DNA of 64,000 nucleotides from Coprinopsis marcescibilis (Eukaryota; Basidiomycota; Agaricomycetes; Agaricales; Psathyrellaceae), in NCBI GenBank assembly GCA_004369085.1, contig ML210161.1, forward strand, positions 186,001 through 250,000, given 5' to 3'. Of this stretch, positions 13,085 through 24,569 are shown in pieces (position 1 is the first letter of the stretch; each line of letters begins with the position of its first letter). Under the pieces are notes generated by a model. That model was not told the origin of the DNA, searched no databases, and worked only from the letters and a program-made list of their open reading frames with translations. The position numbers and the translations under genes were made by a program.

Positions 13085-13896
13085 ATGCACGCCAAATCCG
13101 CTGTTGCTTTCGCCGTCCTGGCCGTCGCTGCCTCTGCTATGGCCCTCCCCGTCACCGAGTACGTTTCTGACTTACATTTGTTTGCTATTCCAGCGCTCAT
13201 CCTCTTTCTAGGCAAACCCAGAACATTGCTGCTCGCGATGTCGAGTCTTATCAAGTCGAGGCCCGAGATGTTGATTTTGACCTCGATGCCCGCGACTTTG
13301 AAGACTATGACCTCGAGGCTCGCGAATTCGACTTTGACGAGTTCGATGCCCGTGAATTCGACTTTGACGATTTCGATGCCCGCGACTTCTACGATTTTGA
13401 CCTGGAGGAGCGAGAGTGGTTCGATGAGGAGATCTTCGAGCGTTCCCCTCAGGCCACTACCAGCGCTGCCCCTTCCGCCACCTCCAGCGCTGCGGCCGCT
13501 ACGCAGACCGTTGTCATCCCCGACACGGAAACCACCATCATCGTTACCACCAAGCAGCCTGTATGCCGAAGCCGCAATATCTTCGGCCGCATGAAGCGCA
13601 AGCTCAGTGTCAGGCGCGCTAGGTCCAGGGCTAGGAGCGAGGCCAAGCGTCTCAAGAACCTCGCCGTGAAGAACAGGAAGAAGAACAAAGGCAAGAAGAC
13701 AGAAGTTGCCGATGCTCCCAAGCCTACCATCACAGCGTTCGTCCTCCCCACTGGTGCCCTGTACAAGGACACCAAGACCGAAACCGGCAAGAATGGCTCC
13801 AAGACCATTCATCGTGAGGTTACCCCCAAGCCCACGAAGTGCCCCAAGGGATCGAAGAAGGGCAAGCGCTCTCTCGAGATGGATGAGCTCGACTAA
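13085..13896 (+). CDS. small secreted protein with acidic DAR-type tandem repeats and a basic C-terminal region
   Basis: The gene has two exons, 13085-13158 and 13212-13896, with a 53-nt intron (gtacgt to ctag), giving about 252 residues. The N-terminus MHAKSAVAFAVLAVAASAMA is a clear signal peptide. Residues about 35-85 form degenerate acidic/aromatic repeats built on units such as FDLDARDF, DLEAREF and FDFDEFDAREF. A Ser/Ala/Thr-rich spacer and a short hydrophobic Thr/Val stretch follow. The next part is strongly basic (GRMKRKLSVRRARSRARSEA and KNRKKNKGKK), and the end is Lys/Pro-rich, closing SLEMDELD. The protein is thus strongly bipolar in charge. I recognise no Pfam family. Possible roles are a secreted matrix or cell-wall protein, a processed propeptide, or a nucleic-acid/polyanion-binding secreted protein; these are guesses. 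It is convergent with the NMNAT-like gene, 118 bp away. Confidence 0.8.
13260..13425 (+). repeat. in-frame degenerate tandem repeat (acidic D/E-A-R F-D-F-D units)
   Basis: A roughly 30-40 nt unit repeats in frame inside the secreted-protein gene, with near-identical copies of gcccgcgaattcgactttga-like sequence at about 13316-13346 and 13349-13379. Flanking copies are more diverged. The encoded unit is (D/E)(A/E)R(D/E)F followed by acidic and aromatic residues. The close identity of the two central copies suggests recent expansion or homogenisation. Confidence 0.65.
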
Positions 13897-14014
13897 ACGT
13901 AATGATGTACTAGAACGTTGTGTACGGTTTTGTTTAATGACCCTGATCTGTAGCCCACCAAATAATATACTTCACTTCACTCGAATGTTTGAAAGATTGA
14001 ATGTCGGGTTTTGA

Positions 14015-15154
14015 TCAACGAAGGTACATCTTGTTTTGCTCAATATAGCGAGCAACTGGAGGAGTAACCCAGTCTTTCCAAGGAGTGGGTACTTCATTTC
14101 CTGCAGTCCTGCCCAGCGCATTTCGTATAGCCGTGGAGCTAAATTGACTCTCTCGATCCCCAATGTCAATCAGAGTGATCCTTTCGTAGTCTAACACTTC
14201 CCAACGTTCGTCGTAGCTGGTCAATGAGGTTTCCTTGGAAGTCTCGGTGCTTTCATCCCCGTCCAGCTTTAACCAACCCATCCTATAAGCTGGTTCGAGT
14301 GCCTGCTGCAAATCGCTTTCGCCTTTGGATTGTTGGCTGGTGGTATCGCTCGGAAGCGTCGATCGCCGTGCACAAACGATGAGCGAGTCATCTCCTTTAG
14401 GTGACTCCGAGAGCATCCTGGACAGCGCTCCCGACATTGTTTGCTCAGGTGTCAAGTCAGGTAGGTCGGGAGGTGGCGAGTAGTATTTTGGGGATAATAT
14501 GCGTTTAAGAGTGTCCATCCCCACTAGAAACGTTAGCTGGCTCTTTGGCGACACAGCAACGTCTCCTGGGCCATTAGAATCGGTGGATAATAAATTAGGA
14601 GGTGGTTGCTGCAGCGAAGAGACCCTGATGTCGAAGTACTCCTTGAGTATACGCGATTTTCCAATGAAGGTCGGCTCGTCTATAATCCCGACAGCAACGT
14701 TGCCCCGTCCATCCTCCAAATTCTGGCAAGTAGCCACGTCCTGGGCTAATAGAGCCATCATCTCCAAGCGCTGCAGGTATGTTGCATCGTTGGGCTTGAG
14801 CGTCTTATCCGCGTTCTTGACCGATAATAGCAGCAATTTGGCGTCATAGTCGCGTCCAGGGCCCTCACTCGCTTCGCATGCATAGCTGGGGCGCTTCGTA
14901 TTAAGTAGGGCGAGATGAGCCAGTGTGGGAGGATTAAAGGACGAGTCGAGGACTGATATTCGAGCCACAGTTCTAGGATGGAGGTTATCGCCAGGTGGTA
15001 ACGGCCACCGTGGATGAGCGGTCCAAACTAGGTCGAAATGGTGTCCTGTGCCCGACTGAAGTCTTCCCAACAGCTGAGGGCCGTATTTACGGATATGGCT
15101 CAGCATCTCGTGAGCTGAATGTGGGTAGTTCAAATGTGCTGTAGAGTCGGTCAT
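14015..15154 (-). CDS. nicotinamide-nucleotide adenylyltransferase-like protein (POF1-type nucleotidyltransferase)
   Basis: This is an intronless frame of about 379 residues. The first ATG is at 15154 (MTDSTAHLNYPHSAHEM); the frame is open slightly upstream without another ATG. It shows the nucleotidyltransferase fold signatures: SVLDSSFNPPTLAHLALL, which carries the TxxH form of the HxGH-type ATP-binding motif, a substrate strand near TFLVGMDTLKRIL, and the C-terminal FSSTAIRNALG, matching the ISSTxIR motif. It ends with VTPPVARYIEQNKMYLR. Fungal relatives such as yeast Pof1 adenylate NMN to NAD in salvage, and I infer the same here. Two Ser/Lys-rich loops (near GDVAVSPKSQ and TLPSDTTSQQSKGES) make it larger than bacterial enzymes. 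It is probably cytosolic, as no targeting signal is seen. Confidence 0.82.
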   Translation of the reverse strand: MTDSTAHLNYPHSAHEMLSHIRKYGPQLLGRLQSGTGHHFDLVWTAHPRWPLPPGDNLHPRTVARISVLDSSFNPPTLAHLALLNTKRPSYACEASEGPGRDYDAKLLLLSVKNADKTLKPNDATYLQRLEMMALLAQDVATCQNLEDGRGNVAVGIIDEPTFIGKSRILKEYFDIRVSSLQQPPPNLLSTDSNGPGDVAVSPKSQLTFLVGMDTLKRILSPKYYSPPPDLPDLTPEQTMSGALSRMLSESPKGDDSLIVCARRSTLPSDTTSQQSKGESDLQQALEPAYRMGWLKLDGDESTETSKETSLTSYDERWEVLDYERITLIDIGDRESQFSSTAIRNALGRTAGNEVPTPWKDWVTPPVARYIEQNKMYLR

Positions 15155-15181
15155 CCTCTGGAACTGGTCTCCCCTAGACAA

Positions 15182-15838
15182 AGCCAGAGGGAATATGGCA
15201 CCCTATTTGCCTCTGCTGGCAGACATGTATCTCATTAGCACGACTGATAATCTATACCGAGCCCCGACGATACAGGTCGAGTAAGAGAGTCTACTCGCCT
15301 AATCCTTAATCACTCGATAGGGTTGGAGACAAGAACCGCGTGCGCCGCTACTGTTTGGAGGAACGACAACCCCGTCGGCCGAACCGGTGAAAGTCCTGCG
15401 CTTCTCAGCGTACCACATGGCCAGGCCTACCAGGTACCTACTGCGGCAATTTCATGTCGCGAAACAGCAAAGATGAAAGTTTGCAATGAATTTTATTCAT
15501 CGATTGTTGAGCTACCACCTTTAATCTATGTAATGCGTAGCTAACATATGAGAGAACAGTGTTACAGTAACACTGGTGGTTACACTGCGACAGCAGTAGC
15601 AGTAACTCGTAACTCGATAGATACAATAATTTAAATATTGCTGACTACCACCAAAAGCAAAGCAAATAACCAAAAGCCAAAAACCACACAGCCCCCCGGT
15701 TAGCGAACCAAATGACAAGCAGGGAGGCGAACCACATAAGCGCCACAAGCGTAGCTGCGAAATCGTTAAATCAGAATTCCTTCTGCTCGTGATGCATGTT
15801 GTTTTTCTTCGTCAACTCATGAGAGGGTCATAATAAAA
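15182..15838. other. intergenic region with a short perfect palindrome
   Basis: This stretch lies between the NMNAT-like gene and the MFS transporter 3' end. There is no coding frame of note. It contains a 19-bp hairpin-capable palindrome near 15557 and an AT-rich tract around 15600-15680. Confidence 0.4.
15557..15575. repeat. perfect inverted repeat, 9-bp arms with 1-nt centre
   Basis: CAGTGTTAC and its reverse complement GTAACACTG flank a single A. It sits about 260 bp beyond the transporter stop codon and 380 bp upstream of the NMNAT-like ATG. It could be a symmetrical protein-binding site or simply chance. Confidence 0.5.
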
Positions 15839-17673
15839 TTAATCGTCGTGAAGGTCCTGAGACTCGTGGTCTCCCCACACCTTCTGAGGCAGGAGGGTTG
15901 CCAGACACGTCGCGAAGAAGGCGACGAAAGCAAGGATGGCGTAGACAGCGTAGCCGCCAAGCACGTTTCTTTGGACTGACCAGGAGAACAGGGAAGTGGA
16001 TAGGGCGGGTCCGATGGCACGGGCGAATGAAACGGTGGTTTGCGACAGACCGTTCGTTGCACCTAGTGAGTGTTTGGTGGGAGCAGATGCAGTCACATAC
16101 ATGAAGATGCAACCTTTGTGACCGAATTTATTAGGCCAGCTCGAACGAATAGACGAGCCCACTCACCATATGCAGTGTCCATGATGGCCAGAAGCAGCAA
16201 GATGCACCCAATCAAAGCCCACACCAACCAAGTAACACCCTGGGTACGTGCAACGAAGCTGATAATGGGGAAAAGCGCGAACAGAGGAATGTAGCAGAAC
16301 ATCCCGATAATGACAATGGTTCTAGTACCGAAGTAGCGCACTGCGGGAGCGAAGAAGAGAGCTTGAAGGACCCCACAAATAAGTCCGTACATGGCCATGG
16401 TTGCACCGATGATAGGCGGCCCCATGCCTAGTCCACCAATTTCGATGGGCATGTGTAGAAAAAGAGGCAGGAGAGCGTTGACGCAGATGTTGAGGAACGC
16501 GAGCGAAACATAATTGGCGACGGATATGACAACCGGATACACGAGGAGTTTGCGAAGGGGAAGGGCAGCGTCGTGTTCTTCGAACTTGCCAGCATCAACC
16601 AGAGTCACTGCAGACGCGTCGGAGCCCTGTCGTTTGCGAAGAATGCGCTTGGGAACAGTCTACATAATGCAGTTGATCAATTAAATCAATTCGAGGTCCG
16701 ATCTGGTATCTTGCTTACCTCTTTGAACCAAGTCAAGGCAATGAAAAAAGACACGAGGACAAAACTCCCAGTAGCCAGGCAAGGAAGCAAGTATGGATAT
16801 TTCCTCCAGAATTGGGTGTCAAAGTACTTGGGGAACCGTTCATGAGGTCGTGCCAACGTACCACCGAGCAATGGGCTTGGAAACGATCATGAGAACGCGA
16901 TGAAGAGCGTAAGAAAACAAAGCCCTCACCCCAGCGTAGTTCCGGTCGCCCACACGACCGGCATGAGCGCAAATCCCTCAGCTCTGTTCGTAGAGTCCGT
17001 CAATTCTCCCATTGCGCTCTTCATTACCCCTGTTTCGGGATGTCAACCTTCTGAGCAGATGCACAAAACTCAGGATAAACTCACCTATATTTCCGTTTAA
17101 GAGACCAGTCAGACACCGACTACTCAGAGAACCGAATGAGATATGTGACAGCGGGCTTTGGCGTGCGTTCTTACCTGACGACTAATGCCCCAAATGTTGT
17201 CGACACGCCAAATGCAATCATGGAAATCAAGGTGCCCATCAAGCCAATGAGGAGCACGGGTTTGCGTCCAATGTGGTCGGATAGCCGACTCCATTGCAGG
17301 ACGGTCAGGGCCTCCGTCAAAAAGAAGAGGGATTCCTTGAAAGAGAGTCAATTCTGCCGCGTGCATTTTTCACCATGACTCACAATCATGCCCGCGTAGT
17401 ATCCGACCTTTCGCTCGTCGCCGCCCGTCACACCGAGTTCACTAATCAGCTGTGCATGTGTAAGTTGAAGATCGTACAGGCGGTTGACAATAGTCCACGA
17501 ACTTGGTTTATGTAGGGGTATATTGACTGACTTGTTATGGGTTCGCAGACTTGCAGAAGAAGAACAATGCCGATTTGGAGTTTTGGAAGCGGTGTTCGTT
17601 TTGTCCTTTTCTTGGCATCGACCAGCAAAGGCATCTCTTCGTCGAGCATGGTGGTGAAAACGGGGTCTGCCAT
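15839..17673 (-). CDS. major facilitator superfamily transporter (DHA1-like)
   Basis: Multi-exon integral membrane transporter. The preferred start is MADPVFTTMLDEEMPLLVDA at 17673, a typical short acidic cytosolic N-terminus. TM1 follows (KLQIGIVLLLQVCEPITSQS), then the loop 2-3 signature RLSDHIGRKPVLLIG (MFS motif A-like) after an intron. A later exon gives PLRKLLVYPVVISVANYVSL and several membrane helices. The last exon has LGATNGLSQTTVSFARAIGP, a sequence typical of fungal drug/H+ antiporter-like MFS proteins, and ends HESQDLHDD. At least six introns interrupt it. The likely role is proton-coupled export or import of a small solute across the plasma or vacuolar membrane; the substrate cannot be read. 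An upstream in-frame ATG at 17742 is possible but less likely. Confidence 0.83.
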
Positions 17674-20600
17674 GGAAAGGGAGAGGGAACGGAAGGAAAG
17701 GGAGAGGAGAGGAGACCTGGGGGAAATAATTCGCATGCACAAGAGCCTTTAAGCAAATCGCGGAAGCATTTTCGTATAGGGAAGGGAAATAAGGGTTCTC
17801 AATTTAGCCAGAGTACGGGAGAGTACCTGAGAGTACATGATAGCGCTGGGAATGGCATCTCCGACCCGTGTAGATGAACCTCCTGCTCTGTTGGTCTGAT
17901 CGCGTTCTAATTGAGTGAAAAGTTATTAATTTTTTTAACAATAAGACTTGAAGAAAGTACAGGAAAGCACTCACTGCGGCTCAAAGTTTCAAGAGGCACA
18001 AGAAATTTTTGGACTCCATTTCTAGGTAGTAGCCCCTAAGTGTTTAGCGATATCAACTGCCTTCATTTACAACATTCCCAGCTTTCTTTGGTCAATGGAA
18101 GCGAGTGGGATAACGGCATAAGACACCCGAGCGGTGGCCGAAAGCCATCTGGTCAGAAATTCCAAGAGCTTTCTGGAAGTTCCGTCCCTTGTCCGGCCCA
18201 TGTTCCCGATCGCCCACGGGCCACATGGATGTTCCCAATGTTGGGCGCTCGTCGCCGCTAGAGCTTCTATGCGCAGAATTTAACAAAGGGTAAGAGCCTG
18301 AGCAGCACAAGCACTCATAGTAGCATTTTTTTTCCGGTCATGAGAACGCCGCCGACTTGCTGAAGGATTTGGATACTCAGACGCGCCTTAGAGTGTAGAT
18401 CCAGAATTATGGAAATTGTTAATGTCCCACTGGGTACTATTGACTCAGTGACAGTTCGAGTCGGAAATGAAAAGAACGGCAAATTCAGGTTCTGCTGTAT
18501 ACATAAACCTGATCAGCAGACCCCAGTGTTCTATGTGTATTACACCACTTACCGCACAAATAGAGATTCCTCGTTCTAATATGTGCGCTGTCCAAAGACT
18601 CCACCTTCAGAATGCCGGTTCTCTGGTGGCTCAAACTTCTTCTAGACCCCATAAGCATCGTTCATATGATCGGTTGGTTCAGAATGCACAATATACCTAA
18701 TGATTCTTTTGGTGGTGAGATGCGCTGTTAGAAGTGGGGGTAGAGTTCAGCGAATATGGCCCTGTTCGAGAACTCTTCGGAAGAGTTGTCCGGCTGTCGG
18801 CCGATCCGGCGTGACAGCCCGCCTGGATGCCGGTCTACTGTCTTCCCATGATGCTGGTGGATGATAGGCGACTACCGGGGTTTTCAGACTTTTCTGCATC
18901 CTTGAACTTCAGACCATCGTCCTTGGCTTATAATTCTCTTCTCAGCCCACCTCTCGAGTAGACGTTAAACGTTAAACTTAATGGCCAATCATCTGATGAT
19001 CGGAAATGGGCCCGGTTGCAAGTATGACCACTGCTTGCGGCGGTATCGGGGTCTTGGATGCATCATACTCTAGCTGATTAGTGTGGTCAGAGTGTACGCA
19101 GTGAGGGTTATCGATGCAAACTTACCTAACACCTTACCAGCTGCGCTCTAAGAACTTTGGTGCTAAAGCTACTGTCCCTAGAGTTGTCCGGAAAATCAGG
19201 AACCCGAGAACAGAATGATCAATTAACATGGCTCTTCATGAGGCCTTCATAGTGTAGCCTCAAATCTTGTTAAACCCTTGAATCATTCTCACTGGTTTGA
19301 CTGATAACGATAACTGCCACCAAGTCGCACAGCAGGCGGGCGCTCGTCTCAGTTCAATTGCATTGATCAAGTTTCAAAGTCATGATAGGTTTTGATATCA
19401 TCAAAGACTGACCACAGCCAACATCTTCTCCAACCTTCTCCCCGTGGTTCTTTCGACTTCTCTGGCGAAACCCCGAAGGTTTCACGAGGCGCATCTGTGA
19501 TCTTATGTCGACAAGGATTCATTGGTTGACGGTAATTCCAGCTGTTTGCTTCTTCTATCCACTGTTTACGGGGCTTGGACTGTCAAGCGCCCAGCGGGCG
19601 TCACCGCTGGGCTGAAATTACTTCTCGATCCAACTCTACCGCTTTACATATCTCTTTCTCTATCTGAGTCTCCCATTTTCTCATACTTCAGTGCAGTGTC
19701 TATCCACATCTCATGACATTCCTTATGTGATTCATTTGGAACAGTTCTCATGCAAGTTCATACCTTCAGCTCGGTCTCATGATGCAGACCGGGCCTAATT
19801 CGTCTGCTGGAGTAACCCAGCTTTCTTGCGCATCACGCGATATATCATCATCGCATAACTCGTAATGAAACTTGAGTTACATAACTGGAAAACACCAGAC
19901 TCGATATTACGCAGGATGGGGATTCCGGAACTCCATTCAATTCCAACCCCGTCACCGCGCAGGAACAAGGCACCTGTATATGTCATTCTGACTACTCATC
20001 GTGCTGCCCTACGTTCATTCAAAGCTACGACAGACACCGACATCCATCGCGAGATTGTTCTACTTACAGTTAATGCACTTCCTACCGTGCGATTGCTATA
20101 GTATTCATCAATAGCTTGCGGACTCCTCTTCTTACTCTCGGTAAAAGTCACCTTCCATCCCGAACTATCCCTCAGTGCATTTCTGCGTATACTTGTGTTG
20201 TAAACATCTCTCTTCCGAAGTGCATGACGGAAACCAGGAAATCTGATGGATGCGGCTGTCCGCTGCAATAATGCACAGTTCAAATTCTCTTCCGTGCTCC
20301 CCATTGCGAGCGAGCACTGGGTAATATGCTAGCAATCTCAAAGAGTCAAATACAGTCTCTGATTTGCTCAACGGTGCCGCTTGGCAATGCCGTCCCCCCA
20401 TCGCGAACAATTCCATTTGGAAGTGGCGCTTCCAAATATAATCACCCGCCCCTATCCCTACCGTGACATCTATTTCCAAGGATTTTGCTTCACACGCCAA
20501 AAATCCAAAAATGCAATCCCCTCATTCAAACAGTCGGAGGTATGAGAGAGATTTAAAGCTCCATTCATTATATCAAGGCTCACTCTTAATCGCCGGTCGG

Positions 20601-23576
20601 TGCACCGACGGAAATTAATTTGCGTACTTCTGAGTGAACATGGTCTTATATAAGATATGCACTCAGGTACCATTCCGGATAAAAATCAGTACTTGCGTGT
20701 CGCAAGGGGCTGCACCGCCCACTTACTACAGACACCGCAGCGGGGGCAAGGTGGATGGCAACTCCAGTTCCAATAAGCACATACGCGTCTACCTGCGGGT
20801 TTTGGCCGTCCAACCAACATAGGATGCTGCGTCCGTCCGTGATATGAGTCCTCGGAATCAGCTTCTGAAGGAATGGAAGCATACAGGACCTCCCCGGAGC
20901 TGTTAGCTGTTTTCAGCGGCAGTTCTACCACTGCATCTGCATTATACCAATTCGTCGAGCTGCGCCCTGGCTCGGCTCGGTTTATAGACATCAAAAGCTA
21001 CAATTGGGGGTACCCACATTCAGTGTATAGCTAGCCGGTAAGCGCATCGGTACCAACGGAGCATTATGTCAAGACCTGACTGTTAATACCGTAGGCCCTT
21101 TTCTTTTACTCCTCCGAGTCTACAGTTTGTTTTCCTTCCAATGAAAAAAGATTGTAGGTATGTGACAGGATGCGCTAGCAACACCACCGATTACCGGGCC
21201 TGTCTGTTACGAGCACCTGCCGTGAAGCGAGGAGCAGCTGAGCCCTGGAAATGATACCCCGCACCTTCACTGCGGGTTTGAGAGATGCTGTAAAAAGCCA
21301 AGCTGTAATACTTTCTGATCGTTGGAAGCGCCGAGCCAACTTTCGTGTATTTACGGGTAAGGCTAACTGGAAGTGCTTGCTGACCGTTTCACCATGTCGT
21401 TCGCCTCCGAGTCTATCGTTCCGGAAAGGCCTCCATGGTCGCTCCGAGGCTCTCGGTTTCCAAAAGCTACTTAGTCCCAATCTCACATCAGGCGCGCTTG
21501 TAAAGTCATCAATCAGAGACCCCCAACTCGATTTGATGTCAGCCAAGTCGACACCAAGTCTAAAACTTTTACTCTCGACGCATTACTCTCGCCTGCCCTG
21601 AAATGGAAGAAAGAGGAAGAGTGGGTTTATGAGAATCACTTGACCTGTTGGCAGCGTTTCAAGGAATCCATTGCAGAGTGCGGATGGTGGCGTTCGAAAC
21701 ATGAGAGTATGTACAAGCATGCCGTCCGCCCCATAAAACGTATCCCTTGAAAGGGTAAACCCCCGAGCCAGTGACGTCTTCGCACACCAGCGGCTCAGAT
21801 TGTCAATTTGCCTACTTATCAGTTAACGTTTACTAACAACCTCACAGGCGCCGCTAGCTCTCGAAAAGGGGTGGTAAAATTGGGCATCGTCACGAGCGTG
21901 CATGTAATTAACGCTCATGACGGCTCTCTGCCGTAATATTTTTCGTAGTCTAGTAGCAACCGAGCTTGAGATAGGTTCTGAAAGAAGCAGTTTTCAATTA
22001 AAAGGTCTTGATTGCGCGACAATGTGAGGAATTGTAATCATAAGAATTCGATGTCGAAGAGTAGTTCTCAGCTTCAGTCAGCCGTTTCCTCACCGTACGT
22101 AGTAGCATCTACTTCTCTGATTCCCTTGAGCCTGAATGATGAACTTGTCAACAATGGAAATGTAGAGATGGCCCTTCGCAGCCAACATCACATCCATACC
22201 AGCTTCTATGAATAACTATGTACGATTTCTATGCATCTCCAGGCTGACAAGGCGTGTGAAGCGCAGTGCACACTCGCAGAAGATCTGTGTTACAGTAGCG
22301 AACATCGAACGTCACAGAACAGATCCATGCCCATCTCTCACCCACACCCCACCTGAATACGGGGGTGCTGTATGTAATTGACAGTCCTACATCTGCCATA
22401 TACTCGTACAGTGCTAATCAATAGGATGCTCAGACGAACTGACAAATCCAAGTATATGTCAAAACGACTGCATAGTACTGATAGGGCACAGGGAACCTTC
22501 ATCATTCTTCACGAGCTTAAATCTCTCCGCCTCCACTGGACCCACTATAATTAACGCCAACCTTTCATCGCCCGCTCGGAGGCAACATATCCATTAATAT
22601 CATTAACCCCCTATTACAAAAGAAGCCGCCGTGGCCAATTTAAGCGTCTACAGAGACGCCCAGATTGCAACCGCGACGACGGTTTCATAGCGACGGTATA
22701 ACTTCCTGATTAGTTGCTCGACTTCTGGTACCCGGCGAAAGGCACCCGAAATCTCATCGTAGCTAGGCAAGGAGCAGTTAAGAAGGCTCCGAGGGGTCGA
22801 CCATGAAACGCACTACATACCTTTCGAGTATCTCCATCATGCATCAACTTCCTATTCCGTCTCGAACACCAGTACTGGTGGGCTTAACGATGGTTCCCAA
22901 ACATTGATCATACCCTTGTAACTTAATAATTGATTCCATGAGCTCCATTGTTCCAAACCACATAGTATTCTAGAAGAGTAAAATAAAATGACAAGATAGA
23001 CTTGGGCATTAGAAAACCTATTTGTGAACTTTAAATCTCAAGCCCGACTTGAAGTATAGAGAACGTGATAGAAAATCTGAATGACAGAATGAAATGTATT
23101 GTATAGCCAGTGTTATACTGATCTTGATGATTGGTGTGATATAAAAGTACAAATGCGTGTAGTAGATGAGTATGTGGGTGTAAGGTTTGGCGATCATAGG
23201 CTCTTGGTAAAGATTAGATGGCTGGAGTAGAAACCTCGTTACGAATAGAGTAGAAGAGGGAAGATCGAAGCTTGGAATAGAACGAACAACCAACGCCGCC
23301 GGCGTTGGGAAAGTACAACATAGAACCGTCCGACCGAAAAGTAAAAGCACAACAGGTGTGACTACAACATGAGATAGAAAAGATGGTACAACAGTTTCCA
23401 GGAGTAACGAAATGGGAATAAGTTAGATCAAATAAGATAGCGTCGAAAGACGAATGGTCGTGAAGAATCGTCGAAGCCTGTGTTGGTTTGAAGGGCATCT
23501 ACAGCTGCGTTTTGGTTGCTGTGGAATGCGATGCTGGGAACAGACTCTTCTGATGTGACAATGAATGCAATGCCGG
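17674..23576. other. gene-poor region of about 5.9 kb
   Basis: All six frames are broken into short pieces with no signal peptide, domain motif or chain of exons that I can support. No reverse transcriptase, transposase, LTR pair or tRNA was recognised. A minus-strand stretch near 19795-20500 has hydrophobic segments but no consistent gene model. The region could be a regulatory or decayed segment, for example old transposon or gene relics beyond recognition by eye. Confidence 0.45.
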
Positions 23577-24569
23577 TTATTGGGAGGCGCAGTCCAACAT
23601 TTCCCAGTCCCGCTCGGTCTGTTCGTCCTCCTTTACCAAAACCCACGAATTGGAGAGTGATGGTGCTGTCGGGAGACTGACGGTGGGGGGTGCCCTGTGT
23701 GCTTCGGGAGTGCTGTCCCCCATAATGATGTCGAGCTCCCGTTCCCGACGATCCGAGTCTTCAACCATTCGCTCCAGATCCCGAGTGGCCATCCAAATGG
23801 ATATCGCCAATCGAGGACCCATGCATAGCACCTTCCGTCCTTCATCCGAGGTCTTCATTCTTCCTATCAAAGCCCTTTTATACAAGTCTGGCTCCTGCTT
23901 CGATCGGGGGAACACCGGTCGCGCGGGGAGTTCGGTTCTTGTTGGAGAAAGGGGCGATGATATCCGTGGAGTGGCATAGATAGCCACAGCGTGAGGAGAA
24001 TTCGCGGAGGGGAGGATAACCTTCGTGGGGGGTGTAGAGCGTTTTACTGAAGGGGGTGCTGTCGAGAGTACGATAGGAGGCCGAGACCGCGAAGACCGGT
24101 TGCTGTGTGACGGTGGTGTGGAGGGTTTGGCGCCTTTCTCCTGCTGCGCGGCACCTCGACGAGAGGGCATGGTCTGTGACTTGCTTTCTGTCGAGGCAGG
24201 GCGTGTATTGGAGTTGATGGTGGTAAAACCGTCTCCTGCAGTGCGGCTTGCAGCTAGCTTGCGGCGAGCGACGCGTTGGTCCTTCTGGTACTGGAGAGAA
24301 CGGTTGTACGGGACAGGAGTCGGCTTGGTCGTCTCAGCTGGGGCGGGCTCCGAAGGGGTTGTGTTGGCCTCGATTGTCGGAAGGGGAGAGAGGGACGTTT
24401 CGGTTCTTCGCAGTGACACACCCATATTTGAGGTTCGGGGGGCTTTAGCTGGACGTGGGTTGGCACTTGCAAACACAGCACAGGAGAAGGAGAATGAGGA
24501 GGTGCGTTTGCGTGTCTGGCCTGAGATGGAGTCGAAGGAGGAACAGGGGCGCAGAACAGCGATGGACAT
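23577..24569 (-). CDS. hypothetical low-complexity protein with a conserved-looking C-terminal helix
   Basis: This open frame of about 330 residues starts at the first true ATG (MSIAVLRPCSSFDSISGQTR). Most of it is Ser/Pro/Thr/Arg-rich and probably disordered (for example PPSHSNRSSRSRPPIVLSTA). Near the C-terminus is a non-repetitive segment, MGPRLAISIWMATRDLERMV, followed by an acidic helix and ALVKEDEQ-like residues ending in a Trp/Asp-rich tail (RDWEMLDCAS). I do not recognise the family. The structured end and the lack of stops over 1 kb argue for a real gene. It may be a regulatory or scaffold protein specific to basidiomycetes. Confidence 0.6.
   Translation of the reverse strand: MSIAVLRPCSSFDSISGQTRKRTSSFSFSCAVFASANPRPAKAPRTSNMGVSLRRTETSLSPLPTIEANTTPSEPAPAETTKPTPVPYNRSLQYQKDQRVARRKLAASRTAGDGFTTINSNTRPASTESKSQTMPSRRGAAQQEKGAKPSTPPSHSNRSSRSRPPIVLSTAPPSVKRSTPPTKVILPSANSPHAVAIYATPRISSPLSPTRTELPARPVFPRSKQEPDLYKRALIGRMKTSDEGRKVLCMGPRLAISIWMATRDLERMVEDSDRRERELDIIMGDSTPEAHRAPPTVSLPTAPSLSNSWVLVKEDEQTERDWEMLDCASQ

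Noticed and set aside
13072..13812. Long minus-strand frame opposite the secreted repeat protein
   Set aside because: Its valine/glutamate repeats are only the antisense shadow of the acidic repeat. The plus strand has a signal peptide, an intron and a TATA box.
15323..15544. Possible RNA gene in the 15.3-15.6 kb spacer
   Set aside because: I looked for tRNA-like arms and the T-loop consensus and found none. Only a short palindrome is present.
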